Below the pieces are notes generated by a model. The model searched no databases and was not told the origin of the DNA. It saw only the letters and a list, made by a program, of their open reading frames with translations. The position numbers were made by a program, and so were the translations under genes. This document shows, in pieces, positions 19,306 to 30,087 of a stretch of DNA of 64,000 nt (position 1 is its first letter; each line of letters opens with the position of its first letter). The stretch covers positions 17,524 to 81,523 of the forward strand of contig CAIKMJ010000080.1 in assembly GCA_903828455.1 (NCBI GenBank), written 5' to 3'. The stretch is from an uncultured Acidobacteriia bacterium (GTDB lineage: Bacteria > Acidobacteriota > Terriglobia > Bryobacterales > Bryobacteraceae).

Positions 19306-21297
19306 GTGCGAGCGGTCCGGATTGTTACAAAAGAGGCACAGAAACAGTTGGAAAAAAACGGCCGCAAAGGCACTTTGGTTCTGGAACCCACCGATCGCTG
19401 GTCCGCGCAGGACGCGCGCGATCTTTATGACGTCGCCAGCTGGGGCAAGGGCTACTTCTCGGTGAGCGAGGAAGGCCACGTCCTGGTTCATCCGGAAAAG
19501 GACGCGCTGCGCTCCATCGATCTCAAGAAGCTCATCGACACGCTCCTGCTGCGTGGCATTCCGCTGCCGATTCTGATCCGCTTCGCCGAAATTCTGAAGC
19601 ACCGCCTCGGCGAGATGCACGATGCGTTCGAAACGGCCATCACCGAGCATAAGTACAACGGCAAGTACTGCCTGGTTTATCCGATCAAAGTGAATCAGCA
19701 GCGCCAGGTGGTGGAAGAAGTTCTGGAGTTCGGCAAGCCTTACGGATTCGGCATGGAAGCCGGCTCGAAGCCGGAGCTGCTGGCGGTGATGGCGCTGGTG
19801 GATAACGACACCCAGATCATCTGCAACGGTTTTAAGGACGACGAGTACATCGAAATGGCGATGATGGCCCAGAAGATGGGCCGCAAGATCATTCCGGTGG
19901 TGGAGAAGTACACGGAGCTCGGCCTGATCGAACAATACTCGGCGCGCGTGGGCGTGCGGCCCACGGTGGGCATTCGCGCCAAGCTCGCCAGCCGCGGTTC
20001 GGGGCGCTGGAAGTCGTCGGGCGGTTATCGTTCCAAGTTCGGCCTGAGCATCACGGAAGCGCTGCGGGCGTTGCAGGAACTGCAGCTCAAGGGCATGGGC
20101 GACTGCCTGAAGCTGCTCCATTTTCATTTGGGCAGTCAGATCACCAATATTCGACAGGTGAAGGGCGCGGTTACGGAAGCGGCGCGCATTTACGCCGAAC
20201 TGTGGCGGGCCGGCGCGACCGGACTCGAATTCATGGACGTCGGCGGCGGACTCGGGATCGATTACGACGGTTCGCAGACCGACTTCGAATCGAGCGTGAA
20301 CTACACGCTGCAGGAGTACGCCAACGACGTCGTCTATCACATTCAGAACGTGTGCGACGAAGCCGGCGTGCCGCATCCGACGATCATTACGGAGAGCGGC
20401 CGCGCGGTGACCGCGTATCACAGCGTGCTCGTATTCAACGTGCTGGGCGTGTCGGGCCTCGGCGAAGAGGAAGTGCCGCAGGAGCTGACGGGCGATCCGG
20501 AGCAGCCGCTGATCGACATGCTCGAGACGTACCGTTCGGTGAACTCGCGCAATCTGCTGGAGGCTTATCACGACGCACAGCAGGCGCTCGATTCGGCGCT
20601 CAATCTGTTCAGCCTCGGCTATCTGCCGCTCGACCAGCGCTGCACGGCGGAAAACCTGTTCTGGGCGATTTGCCGCAAGATTCAGAAGATGGCGCGCGAA
20701 CTGGATTTCTTCCCCGAGGAGCTGGAAGGTCTGGATTCGATGCTGTCGGACACCTATTTCTGCAACTTCTCCTTGTTCCAGAGCATGCCGGACAGCTGGG
20801 CGATCAAGCAGTTGTTCCCGATCATGCCCATCCACCGGCTGGCGGAGAAGCCCACTCATCACGCGGTGCTGGGCGACATTACCTGCGATTCGGACGGCAA
20901 GGTGGATCAGTTCATCGACCGGCGCGACGTGAAGCGTACGCTGGCGCTGCACGATTTCGACGGCAAAGAATACTACATCGGCGCGTTTCTGGTGGGTGCC
21001 TACCAGGAGATTCTGGGCGACCTGCACAACCTGTTCGGCGATACCAATGCCGTGCACGTCAGGCTGGGCCCGGATGGCGAGGTGATGCTCGACGAGGTCA
21101 TCAAGGGCGACACCGTGCGCGAAGTGCTGGACTACGTGCAGTTCAAGTCGGACAACCTGGTGAAGGCCCTGCGGCGCGACGTGGAAGCCGCGGTGCGCGA
21201 AGGCCGGCTGACGTACGAAGAATCCGGGCAGTTACTTCGCTACTACGAAGAAGGCCTGCACGGATACACGTATCTGGAAGACGTGCACGAAAGGTAG
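19306..21297 (+). CDS. speA: Biosynthetic arginine decarboxylase
   Basis: A 663-residue fold-III PLP decarboxylase that converts arginine to agmatine for polyamine synthesis. PLP binds Lys128 in VYPIKVNQ. Other landmarks are LHFHLGSQI, DVGGGLGIDYDGS, TESGRAVTAYHS, and the long C-terminal half with DYFQ-type equivalents (YFCNFSLFQSMPD). The start is GTG at 19306 with GAGG eight bases upstream; no better ATG exists. Length agrees with SpeA proteins (about 630-660). No agmatinase or agmatine deiminase gene is adjacent, so the rest of the pathway lies elsewhere. It converges on aceE across a short tandem-repeat region. Confidence 0.95.
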   Translation: MRAVRIVTKEAQKQLEKNGRKGTLVLEPTDRWSAQDARDLYDVASWGKGYFSVSEEGHVLVHPEKDALRSIDLKKLIDTLLLRGIPLPILIRFAEILKHRLGEMHDAFETAITEHKYNGKYCLVYPIKVNQQRQVVEEVLEFGKPYGFGMEAGSKPELLAVMALVDNDTQIICNGFKDDEYIEMAMMAQKMGRKIIPVVEKYTELGLIEQYSARVGVRPTVGIRAKLASRGSGRWKSSGGYRSKFGLSITEALRALQELQLKGMGDCLKLLHFHLGSQITNIRQVKGAVTEAARIYAELWRAGATGLEFMDVGGGLGIDYDGSQTDFESSVNYTLQEYANDVVYHIQNVCDEAGVPHPTIITESGRAVTAYHSVLVFNVLGVSGLGEEEVPQELTGDPEQPLIDMLETYRSVNSRNLLEAYHDAQQALDSALNLFSLGYLPLDQRCTAENLFWAICRKIQKMARELDFFPEELEGLDSMLSDTYFCNFSLFQSMPDSWAIKQLFPIMPIHRLAEKPTHHAVLGDITCDSDGKVDQFIDRRDVKRTLALHDFDGKEYYIGAFLVGAYQEILGDLHNLFGDTNAVHVRLGPDGEVMLDEVIKGDTVREVLDYVQFKSDNLVKALRRDVEAAVREGRLTYEESGQLLRYYEEGLHGYTYLEDVHER

Positions 21298-21325
21298 CGC
21301 GCCGCGCTGCCTGCTTTGTTCAGTT

Positions 21326-21389
21326 AATCGGGTCCAATCAATCGGGTCCAGTCAATCGGGCCCGATCTCCTGGCTCGATCTCCTGGCCC
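21326..21389. repeat. Short tandem repeats between convergent speA and aceE
   Basis: Three copies of a 14-bp unit beginning AATCGGG (21326, 21340 and 21354, the third diverged) run straight into two copies of a 13-bp unit GATCTCCTGGCYC (21364 and 21377). The block occupies most of the 107-bp gap between two convergent genes and carries no recognisable intrinsic terminator. Confidence 0.8.
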
Positions 21390-21404
21390 ATTACCCGTTA
21401 GTGG

Positions 21405-24122
<2,718 letters not shown>

Positions 24123-24265
24123 GGGGTATGCCCCATTATAGGCGAAGGGTCAATCCGGACGAGGCCGGAATGGACCGATTATTATGCGTAATTAGTTCTA
24201 CGAAAAAATCCTGACTGGTGTCCCGTGAACCACGGGTTATAGGATAGAGCGAATGGGGAGTGTTC

Positions 24266-24442
24266 ATGACGTGTCCGAGCTGTAAGAGCAGCTTTGTTCG
24301 CCGCCGCAGGCGAAAGACACTGATGATGTTTCTGCAAAGCTTATGGGGCGAACGGCCCTATAAGTGTGGCCGCTGCGGGCGGATTTTCCAAGGGGAACAT
24401 TCTCCTGCTAACCAAAAGGAACTTAGAAAACAAAAGAGTTAA
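24266..24442 (+). CDS. Zinc-ribbon microprotein
   Basis: A 58-residue basic protein with two CxxC knuckles, CPSC at residues 3-6 and CGRC near 36-39, spaced for one zinc ribbon. ATG at 24266 is preferred over the GTG six bases earlier because GGGGAG ends 5 bases before it. A perfect 6-bp inverted repeat (CCCGTG-AAC-CACGGG, 24222-24236) sits about 30 bp upstream and may be regulatory. Zinc ribbons of this size usually bind nucleic acid or protein partners; no specific family is recognised. An epimerase gene follows 16 bp after its stop, possibly from its own promoter. Confidence 0.65.
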   Translation: MTCPSCKSSFVRRRRRKTLMMFLQSLWGERPYKCGRCGRIFQGEHSPANQKELRKQKS

Positions 24443-24446
24443 GCCC

Positions 24447-24452
24447 TAGAAT
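24447..24452 (+). promoter_or_regulatory. Putative -10 hexamer for the epimerase gene
   Basis: TAGAAT ends 6 bases before the GTG at 24459, too close for a leader with a Shine-Dalgarno site. With the similar sites at 7635, 33153 and 37127 it suggests leaderless transcription. No clear -35 was seen. Confidence 0.3.
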
Positions 24453-24458
24453 CGGGGG

Positions 24459-25502
24459 GTGAATCAGAACACTGTTCTCGTCACCGGGGGCTCCGGATTC
24501 TTTGGCGGCATCCTCAAGCGCCGTCTGCTGGACGCGGAATGCCGCGTGGTCAATATCGATCTGCAGCCAGACGATCTGCAGCATCCCGGCCTGACCTCCA
24601 TTCAGGGCGATATCCGCGATCAGGCGCTGATGTCGCGGATCTACAGTGAGACGCGCTTTGACGCCGTCTACCATTGCGCCGCGATGCTGGCGCACGAGGT
24701 GCGCGACCGCGACACGCTTTGGACTTCCAACGTGGACGGCACGCGGATCGTGGCCGAGGGCGCCCGCCAGTCGGGTGTTTCGAACCTGGTGTTCACTTCG
24801 TCCAACTGCCTGTGGGGCAAAGGTTACGACTACGCGCTGGCGGAACACGAGCGGCCGGCGCCGGTGGAGATTTACGGAAGCTCGAAATGGGTCGGGGAGC
24901 GCGTGCTGCGCGAGTACTCGGCGGACATGAACATCGTCACGCTGCGCTGCCCCACGATTCTGGACTTCGGGCGACTGGGGCTGCTTTCGATTCTGTTCGA
25001 ATTCATCAACGAAGGCCGGCGGGTGTGGACCGTGGGCGGCGGACACAACCGCTACCAGTTCATCTACGCGCAGGATCTGGCTGATGCGTGCATTGCCGCG
25101 GCCGAGCATCCGCGTTCGAATCTCTTCCACATCGGTTCGGACGGCGTGAAATCGATGCGGGAGATCTACCAGCACGTTATCGAGCGCGCGGGCACCGGGG
25201 CGAAGGTTTCGGCGCTGCCGAAGGAGGCGACGCTGATGGCGATGCGGATCGCGCACCATCTGCGGATTTCGCCGCTCGGGCCGTATCACTACAAGATGAT
25301 CGCCGAAAACTTCCTGTTCGACACGACGAAGATCAAGGCGGAACTGGCGTGGAAGCCCACGCTGACCAACGAAGAGATGCTGTACCGGGCGTATCTTTAC
25401 TACGATCAGAACCGGCGCGAGATTGAAGTCCGCAAGGATGCTTCGGCGCACCGGCAGGCGGCCGATATGGGCGTCATCCGCATTCTGAAGTGGCTCTCGT
25501 AA
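24459..25502 (+). CDS. NAD-dependent epimerase/dehydratase (SDR extended family)
   Basis: A 347-residue Rossmann enzyme with the NAD-binding motif VTGGSGFFGG at residues 7-16. The catalytic Tyr/Lys pair is in YGSSKW (YxxxK), preceded by the Ser-containing FTSSNCLWG. It resembles UDP-sugar epimerases and 3-beta-HSD-like members, and the exact substrate cannot be told. GTG at 24459 is used as start because the nucleotide-binding strand begins only four codons later and no ATG is available; a -10-like TAGAAT lies directly upstream. It is convergent with the YjbR gene. Confidence 0.85.
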   Translation: MNQNTVLVTGGSGFFGGILKRRLLDAECRVVNIDLQPDDLQHPGLTSIQGDIRDQALMSRIYSETRFDAVYHCAAMLAHEVRDRDTLWTSNVDGTRIVAEGARQSGVSNLVFTSSNCLWGKGYDYALAEHERPAPVEIYGSSKWVGERVLREYSADMNIVTLRCPTILDFGRLGLLSILFEFINEGRRVWTVGGGHNRYQFIYAQDLADACIAAAEHPRSNLFHIGSDGVKSMREIYQHVIERAGTGAKVSALPKEATLMAMRIAHHLRISPLGPYHYKMIAENFLFDTTKIKAELAWKPTLTNEEMLYRAYLYYDQNRREIEVRKDASAHRQAADMGVIRILKWLS

Positions 25503-25529
25503 CGCCGCGGCATCAGGTGCGGCGCGCAC

Positions 25530-25886
25530 TCAACGGACAGGATTCCGGCTCAGCCCGTCGCGGGTCTTCTTTGGCAGCCTGGCGGTGACCAGTTCATAAG
25601 ACGTACTGAGGCGCTGCCGGAGTTCGGCGGCGGGCAGCGCGTCAGCATCCAGCAGGCTCACCCAGTACGCGCGCGCCAGATAAGGGGCCGGGACGATATC
25701 TTCCCGTTCGATGAGTTCGGCGAAATCTTCGGGCGAACACCTGAACGAAAGCGCTGTTCCTGTTTCCAGATTGAGCACCGCGAATATCTTGCCCCCCACT
25801 TTGAAGACGAGATTATCGCCCCACTGCACGTTTTCCGTGGCGCCCGGCAATTTCATGCAGTGGGCGCGAATGGCGGAGCGGGTCAC
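25530..25886 (-). CDS. MmcQ/YjbR-family protein
   Basis: A 118-residue protein of the YjbR fold. The diagnostic run is LPGATENVQWGDNLVFKVGG followed by KIFAVLNLETG. The GTG at 25886 is chosen because it gives the normal family length and the normal N-terminus (TRSAIRAHCMKLPG); the open frame continues upstream only as an alternative frame of the RCC1 gene. It starts 2 bases after the RCC1 stop, so the two are probably one operon. YjbR proteins have a MotA-like fold once proposed to bind DNA, and the role is still unclear. Late residues SYELVTARLPKKTR complete the family pattern. Confidence 0.85.
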   Translation of the reverse strand: MTRSAIRAHCMKLPGATENVQWGDNLVFKVGGKIFAVLNLETGTALSFRCSPEDFAELIEREDIVPAPYLARAYWVSLLDADALPAAELRQRLSTSYELVTARLPKKTRDGLSRNPVR

Positions 25887-25888
25887 GG

Positions 25889-27139
25889 CTACTTTTTCGC
25901 ACCGCCCGCGGGTTGGGGATTTTTCGGCTGCCCGGTGACGGGGAAGGCGACAGGCGCGTTGGCGCTGAAATCGTGGCCCCAGCAGGAGATGCCGCCGCCA
26001 CGCGCCACCGCGCAGGCGCTGCCGCTTGACACCGCGATTTCCCGATACCGCTGATTGCCGGCAACAGGAACCGGCACGTAGGCCCATAGTTCGGGTGAGC
26101 CGGTGCCGAGTACGCCGTCTGTTCCCGGTCCCCAGCAAAACGCATGGCCTCTGCGATCGAGCGCGCAGGCGTTGGTTCGGATCAGACTGACGCTGCGGGG
26201 ACGTCGTGAGGCATGCCATTGTGCTCCCACCGCGAGAGGTTTGCTCGCGCAGTTGAATTGCAGGTTGCCCTGCGTGTAGCAGGTTTCCGACACGGCCGGC
26301 ACGCCGAGCGCGAATTCGATATTGCCTCCCCAGCAATGAACCGGACCTGACGCGGTGGCGCCGCACACGGCATTGGCGCCTTTCGTCAGCCATGTAAATT
26401 TCAGGCCGCCGGCGACCGCCACCGGGACCTTCGCGTTTGCGTGCTGCGGCAGCCCGTCGCCGAGTTGTTCGTACTGGTCGTCACCCCAGCACCAGGCGGG
26501 GCCGGCCGTCGTGATGCCGCAGGCGGTACTGTCGCCGGCCATGATGCTCGTGAATTTCAAACCGCCTTTCACGAGCAGCGGTGCATAGGAGCAGGGACGA
26601 CCGGACTGGCACTGATCCGTCGCGGTCAGACTATCCTGCCCGAGTTCGCCGCTGCCGGCGTCGCCCCAGCAGTATGCGTCGCCGGCGGGAGTCACGGCGC
26701 AGGAGTTCGTGCGGCTGGTCGAGATCTGCGTGAACTGCATCGATCCGGAGACGGCGACGGGAACGAGGGCGCATGCGGATTTGCCCGCTCCTTCATTGCA
26801 TAGCTCGGTGGTTTTGACGCCCAGCTGGCCGTTGGCATTCTGGCCCCAGCAGTAGGCGTGGCGGTCCCCGACCGTGATGCCACAGGTGGTGGCCGAGCCG
26901 GCGGCGAGCATGGAGAACTTCAGATTCCCCGCCACCGGCACCGCGCTGGCGGAATTGGCTGTGGAATGGTTGCCCAGTTGGCCCAGGACTCCCTGCCCCC
27001 AGCAGTACGCGCTGCCATCGGCCGAGAGCGCGCAGAAGTGTGCTCCGCCCGCCACAATCGAGTGAAAGCGTGATTCAGCGGCTGGCAGGGTCGTGCAGAA
27101 TGCGGAAAGAAAAATCAGTCCGGCAAACACGAATTTCAT
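25889..27139 (-). CDS. Exported RCC1-repeat beta-propeller with paired cysteines
   Basis: A 416-residue secreted protein. ATG 27139 is the start because AGGAG lies 6 bases upstream; an ATG two codons earlier touches that site. After the signal peptide (KFVFAGLIFLSAFCTTLPAAES) come seven RCC1/ATS1-like repeats of about 50-60 residues, each with a C-[AG]-x(6-9)-CWG core (for example HFCALSADGSAYCWGQ), as needed for one seven-bladed propeller. Every blade carries two cysteines in the same places, consistent with one disulfide per blade outside the cytoplasm. Family propellers bind proteins or act as inhibitors; no partner is evident. A subtilase is transcribed divergently and YjbR is coupled behind. 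Confidence 0.85.
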   Translation of the reverse strand: MKFVFAGLIFLSAFCTTLPAAESRFHSIVAGGAHFCALSADGSAYCWGQGVLGQLGNHSTANSASAVPVAGNLKFSMLAAGSATTCGITVGDRHAYCWGQNANGQLGVKTTELCNEGAGKSACALVPVAVSGSMQFTQISTSRTNSCAVTPAGDAYCWGDAGSGELGQDSLTATDQCQSGRPCSYAPLLVKGGLKFTSIMAGDSTACGITTAGPAWCWGDDQYEQLGDGLPQHANAKVPVAVAGGLKFTWLTKGANAVCGATASGPVHCWGGNIEFALGVPAVSETCYTQGNLQFNCASKPLAVGAQWHASRRPRSVSLIRTNACALDRRGHAFCWGPGTDGVLGTGSPELWAYVPVPVAGNQRYREIAVSSGSACAVARGGGISCWGHDFSANAPVAFPVTGQPKNPQPAGGAKK

Positions 27140-27199
27140 GGTCATCTCCTCGGGAAATATGGAAGATTCGAACTGCTTTTGTTGCGCTGGACTCGGATA

Positions 27200-27233
27200 G
27201 CGTAACACGAACCGGATCGTCCGTGGTTGTTAC
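27200..27233. promoter_or_regulatory. Inverted repeat between the RCC1 gene and the subtilase
   Basis: CGTAACA (27200-27206) and TGTTACG (27227-27233) are perfect inverted arms around a 20-base centre in the divergent 197-bp gap. The spacing suits a dimeric repressor operator or a weak hairpin. Regulation of both flanking genes is only inferred. Confidence 0.3.
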
Positions 27234-27336
27234 GGCGCGCGGCAGTCACAATTATTTTTGGCGAAAAAAGCCAGAAAACACGTGAATTGTGGAAAATGTC
27301 AGGATTTCCTCGTGCTACGTTCACGGCGGAAACAGT

Positions 27337-28824
27337 ATGTCTGACAAGCCGGATTTTCGCGCGCGCCTCGGGCGCTTCACCGTTTCGCCGTTCGTTCACG
27401 ATCCGCAGGAGCGAAACCGCCGCTGGGGACTGCCGGCGGACGATGAGACGCCGGGCGACTACATCGTGGAACTGAACCTCCGGTACGCGGGTGGCGTGGA
27501 ACGCGCCGCGGCGGAACTTCTCTCGCTTTGCGAGGCCACCACCGGTGAGCGAGGACGCGCGGTGTTGATCTCGAGGAGCTATTACAAGGTCCGCCTCAGC
27601 GCGCGCGAATTGCGCGAACTGGCGGCGGCGGATGAAGCAAGGGGCGGAGAAGTTCCGGGCGGAGACGCGGCGCGCGCGATCTATAAAATCTGGCCCGATT
27701 TTCCGGTGCGTGCCCTGATTGACCGTTCCGTTGCCACCGTGAAGGCCGATGCCGCCGTTCGAGCCTTCGAGGCAACCGGCGACGGCATTGTCTGGGCGAT
27801 TCTCGATTCGGGCATCGATGCGACGCACATTCACTTCGGCCCCGGCGCTGAGGGCAACGGCGCGAACCGCTTCTGCAACACGCTGCTCGACCCTTCGGTG
27901 GCGTGGCTGCATCGCGACTTTACGCAGAATCCGTTTCCGGAGCGCGCGGCGTTTGCCGACGACGCGGCGTGGAATGCGGCGCTGGATGCAAGCATTCAGT
28001 CGGCACTGCGGGACGACTTCGGACACGGTACGCACGTGGCCGGAATCGTTGCCGGCGGCCTGGCCGAGCCGGGTACGAATGCGGCGCCCGTCGACGTTCG
28101 CGTTTGTCAGCGTGTGTTTCGCGCCAGTCCGGACGGGCAATCGCACAGCGTGGATATTGAGAATCGCGCGGTCCCGGCCCACGCGCTGCGCGGTGTGGCG
28201 CCGCAGTGCCGGCTCATCAGCCTGAAGGTTCTCGATCAGAACGGATGCGGCTCGACGAGCAGCATTATGCGGGCGCTGCGCTACATCCGCGAAAATCTCA
28301 ACGAAGATCCGAAGCTGCCGCGTGTACACGGCGTGAATCTCAGCCTCGGGTATGAGTTCGATGCGGAGATGTTCGCGTGCGGGCAGAGTCCGCTGTGCGT
28401 GGAGGTGGACCGCCTGGTGAAGAGCGGTGTTGTTGTGGTGGCGGCCGCCGGCAACACCGGCTACGGCGCGGTGGCGGCGGATGTGCGTTATACAAAAGCG
28501 GCGATTTCCAATTCGATCAACGATCCGGGCAACGCAGGGCTGGCCATCACCGTCGGTTCCGCCCACCGCGATTCCCCGCATACGTACGGCGTGTCGTTCT
28601 TTTCCTCGAAGGGTCCGACGGCTGACGGCCGGTTGAAGCCGGATCTGGTGGCGCCCGGGGAGCGAATTACTTCGGCCGCGGCCGCGTCGCATCTCCGGCG
28701 GCTGGGCGTGCAGAATCCGCCCGCGGCGAATTGCTACATCGACGACTCCGGCACGAGCATGGCAGCGCCCCACGTCTCCGGCGCCATCGCGGCGTTTCTT
28801 TCGGTGCGGCGGGAGTTTATCTGA
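27337..28824 (+). CDS. Subtilisin-family (S8) serine protease, ends at an in-frame TGA
   Basis: The 495-residue product holds a complete S8 catalytic core: Asp157 in AILDSGID, His230 in DFGHGTHVAG, oxyanion Asn373 in AAAGNTG and Ser474 in SGTSMAAPHVSG. ATG 27337 is preferred because GGCGGA lies 6 bases upstream. No signal peptide is visible, so the enzyme may be cytoplasmic or exported by other means. Residues 1-130 form a non-catalytic N-terminal region, possibly a propeptide-like domain. The frame stops at TGA 28822-28824 just as the final helix of the fold begins, while the same frame continues for 37 plausible codons. All catalytic residues lie before the stop, so the shortened protein may still fold. 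Confidence 0.85.
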   Translation: MSDKPDFRARLGRFTVSPFVHDPQERNRRWGLPADDETPGDYIVELNLRYAGGVERAAAELLSLCEATTGERGRAVLISRSYYKVRLSARELRELAAADEARGGEVPGGDAARAIYKIWPDFPVRALIDRSVATVKADAAVRAFEATGDGIVWAILDSGIDATHIHFGPGAEGNGANRFCNTLLDPSVAWLHRDFTQNPFPERAAFADDAAWNAALDASIQSALRDDFGHGTHVAGIVAGGLAEPGTNAAPVDVRVCQRVFRASPDGQSHSVDIENRAVPAHALRGVAPQCRLISLKVLDQNGCGSTSSIMRALRYIRENLNEDPKLPRVHGVNLSLGYEFDAEMFACGQSPLCVEVDRLVKSGVVVVAAAGNTGYGAVAADVRYTKAAISNSINDPGNAGLAITVGSAHRDSPHTYGVSFFSSKGPTADGRLKPDLVAPGERITSAAAASHLRRLGVQNPPAANCYIDDSGTSMAAPHVSGAIAAFLSVRREFI

Positions 28825-28938
28825 CAGCCGGAAGAAGTAAAGAAAATCTTTCTCGACAGCGCGACGCCGCTGGGGCGCGAGCGGTACTTCGAAGGACACG
28901 GACTGGTCGATGTGATGCGGGCGATTCAGTCGGTGTGA
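28825..28938 (+). pseudogene. In-frame C-terminal tail of the subtilase beyond the TGA
   Basis: Translation in the same frame reads QPEEVKKIFLDSATPLGRER, then a glycine-rich turn and a final helix, ending at TGA 28936-28938. This is the normal last helix of a subtilase (x-P-x-x-V-K-x-I-L plus the G-x-G-x-[VI]-[DN] turn). In relatives the residue at the TGA is typically Gly in the same context, so a single GGA to TGA change explains the break. A sequencing error or stop read-through remains possible. Confidence 0.7.
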
Positions 28939-28951
28939 CGGCGCGCGGTGT

Positions 28952-30016
28952 TCAGGCCGGATCGAGAGTCGGATAGTCGGTGTAGCCTTTGGGTCCGGGC
29001 GTGTAGAAAGCAGATTTATCCGCCTCGGCGAGCGGAGCGTCGCGTTCGAGGCGCGTCACCAGATCCGGATTGGCGATGTAGGGGGTGCCGAACACCACGG
29101 CATCCGCGCTGCCGCCGGCAAGTGTGGCGTTGGCTTCCGCCTTCCCGAAGCCACCGCCGACGAGCAGCGTACCGGCGAAGGCTTCGCGCAGTTTGGTTTC
29201 GGCTCCGATTCCGGTGCGCATCACGTGAAGGTAGGCCGGATGCAGTGGCGCGATGGCCTGGGCGAGCGCGATGCTGGCGGGGATCGGATCGGGATCCTGA
29301 ATGTCGTTGAAGTTCATGCCGGGGCTGATCTTGATGCCGACCTTGCCGGACGAACCGGCGGCGGCAATCATGGCGGCAAGCGTTTCGACGACGAAGCGGA
29401 TACGGTTTTCGATGGAGCCCCCGTACGCATCGGTGCGCTGATTGCTGCCGGGCGCGAGGAACTGGTTGGGCAGGTAGCCGGAAGCGGCGTGGAGTTCGAC
29501 GCCGTCGAAGCCCGCGGCGAGCGCGTTGCGGGTGGCCTGCGCGTATTCGGCGATGACAGCCGGGATTTCGGCGGTTTCGAGCGCGCGCGGTTCGTCGTTG
29601 GGCTGCATACCCTGGGCATCGGTCCACATCTGGCCGGCGGCGCGGATGGCCGAGGGCGCAACCGGCGCATCGGGAATCGTGCGGTTGGCGGAGTGGGCGA
29701 TGCGGCCGACATGCATGATCTGCAGGAAGATTTTGCCGCCGCGCGCGTGGACCGCCGCGGTGACGGCGCGCCAGGCGTCGATCTGGGCGTTGTCATAGAT
29801 GCCGGGCGTGCGCGCGTAGCCGAGGCCGGCGGCGCTGGGCGCGGTGCCCTCCGTGATGATGAGGCCGGCGTCGGCGCGCGCGCCATAGTATTCGGCGGTG
29901 AGCGGTGAGACCACGCCCTTCGCGTCGGCGCGCGAGCGGGTCATCGGAGCCATGACGATTCGGTTGCGAAGAGTGTAGTCGCCAAGAGCAATTTGCGTGA
30001 ACAGATCAGTGGGCAC
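28952..30016 (-). CDS. Old-yellow-enzyme-family alkene reductase (NADH:flavin oxidoreductase)
   Basis: A 354-residue FMN TIM-barrel oxidoreductase. Signatures are the N-terminal LRNRIVMAPMTRSRA, the barrel motif QIMHVGRIAH, ELHAASGYLPNQFL, the following SNQRTDAYGGSIENR, and the phosphate-binding LLVGGGFGKAEA and VVFGTPYIANPDL. Family members reduce activated C=C bonds or nitro groups with NAD(P)H. GTG at 30016 gives the usual family length; a longer frame to 30094 would overlap the divergent gene and adds an unlikely Cys/His-rich stretch. In the HxxN or HxxH pair that positions the substrate carbonyl, the second position is Ser (HAAS), which may alter specificity. Confidence 0.88.
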   Translation of the reverse strand: MPTDLFTQIALGDYTLRNRIVMAPMTRSRADAKGVVSPLTAEYYGARADAGLIITEGTAPSAAGLGYARTPGIYDNAQIDAWRAVTAAVHARGGKIFLQIMHVGRIAHSANRTIPDAPVAPSAIRAAGQMWTDAQGMQPNDEPRALETAEIPAVIAEYAQATRNALAAGFDGVELHAASGYLPNQFLAPGSNQRTDAYGGSIENRIRFVVETLAAMIAAAGSSGKVGIKISPGMNFNDIQDPDPIPASIALAQAIAPLHPAYLHVMRTGIGAETKLREAFAGTLLVGGGFGKAEANATLAGGSADAVVFGTPYIANPDLVTRLERDAPLAEADKSAFYTPGPKGYTDYPTLDPA

Positions 30017-30087
30017 GTGATGTGGATGCTGTGCGGCGGCTGCGGGATTCACCGGATCGGTGGTAGCCTGACAATCGCATAGAGACG

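Noticed and set aside
28822..28824. Selenocysteine at the in-frame TGA of the subtilase
   Set aside because: Subtilases have no Sec at this place, the expected residue is Gly, and no SECIS-like hairpin is obvious directly after the TGA.
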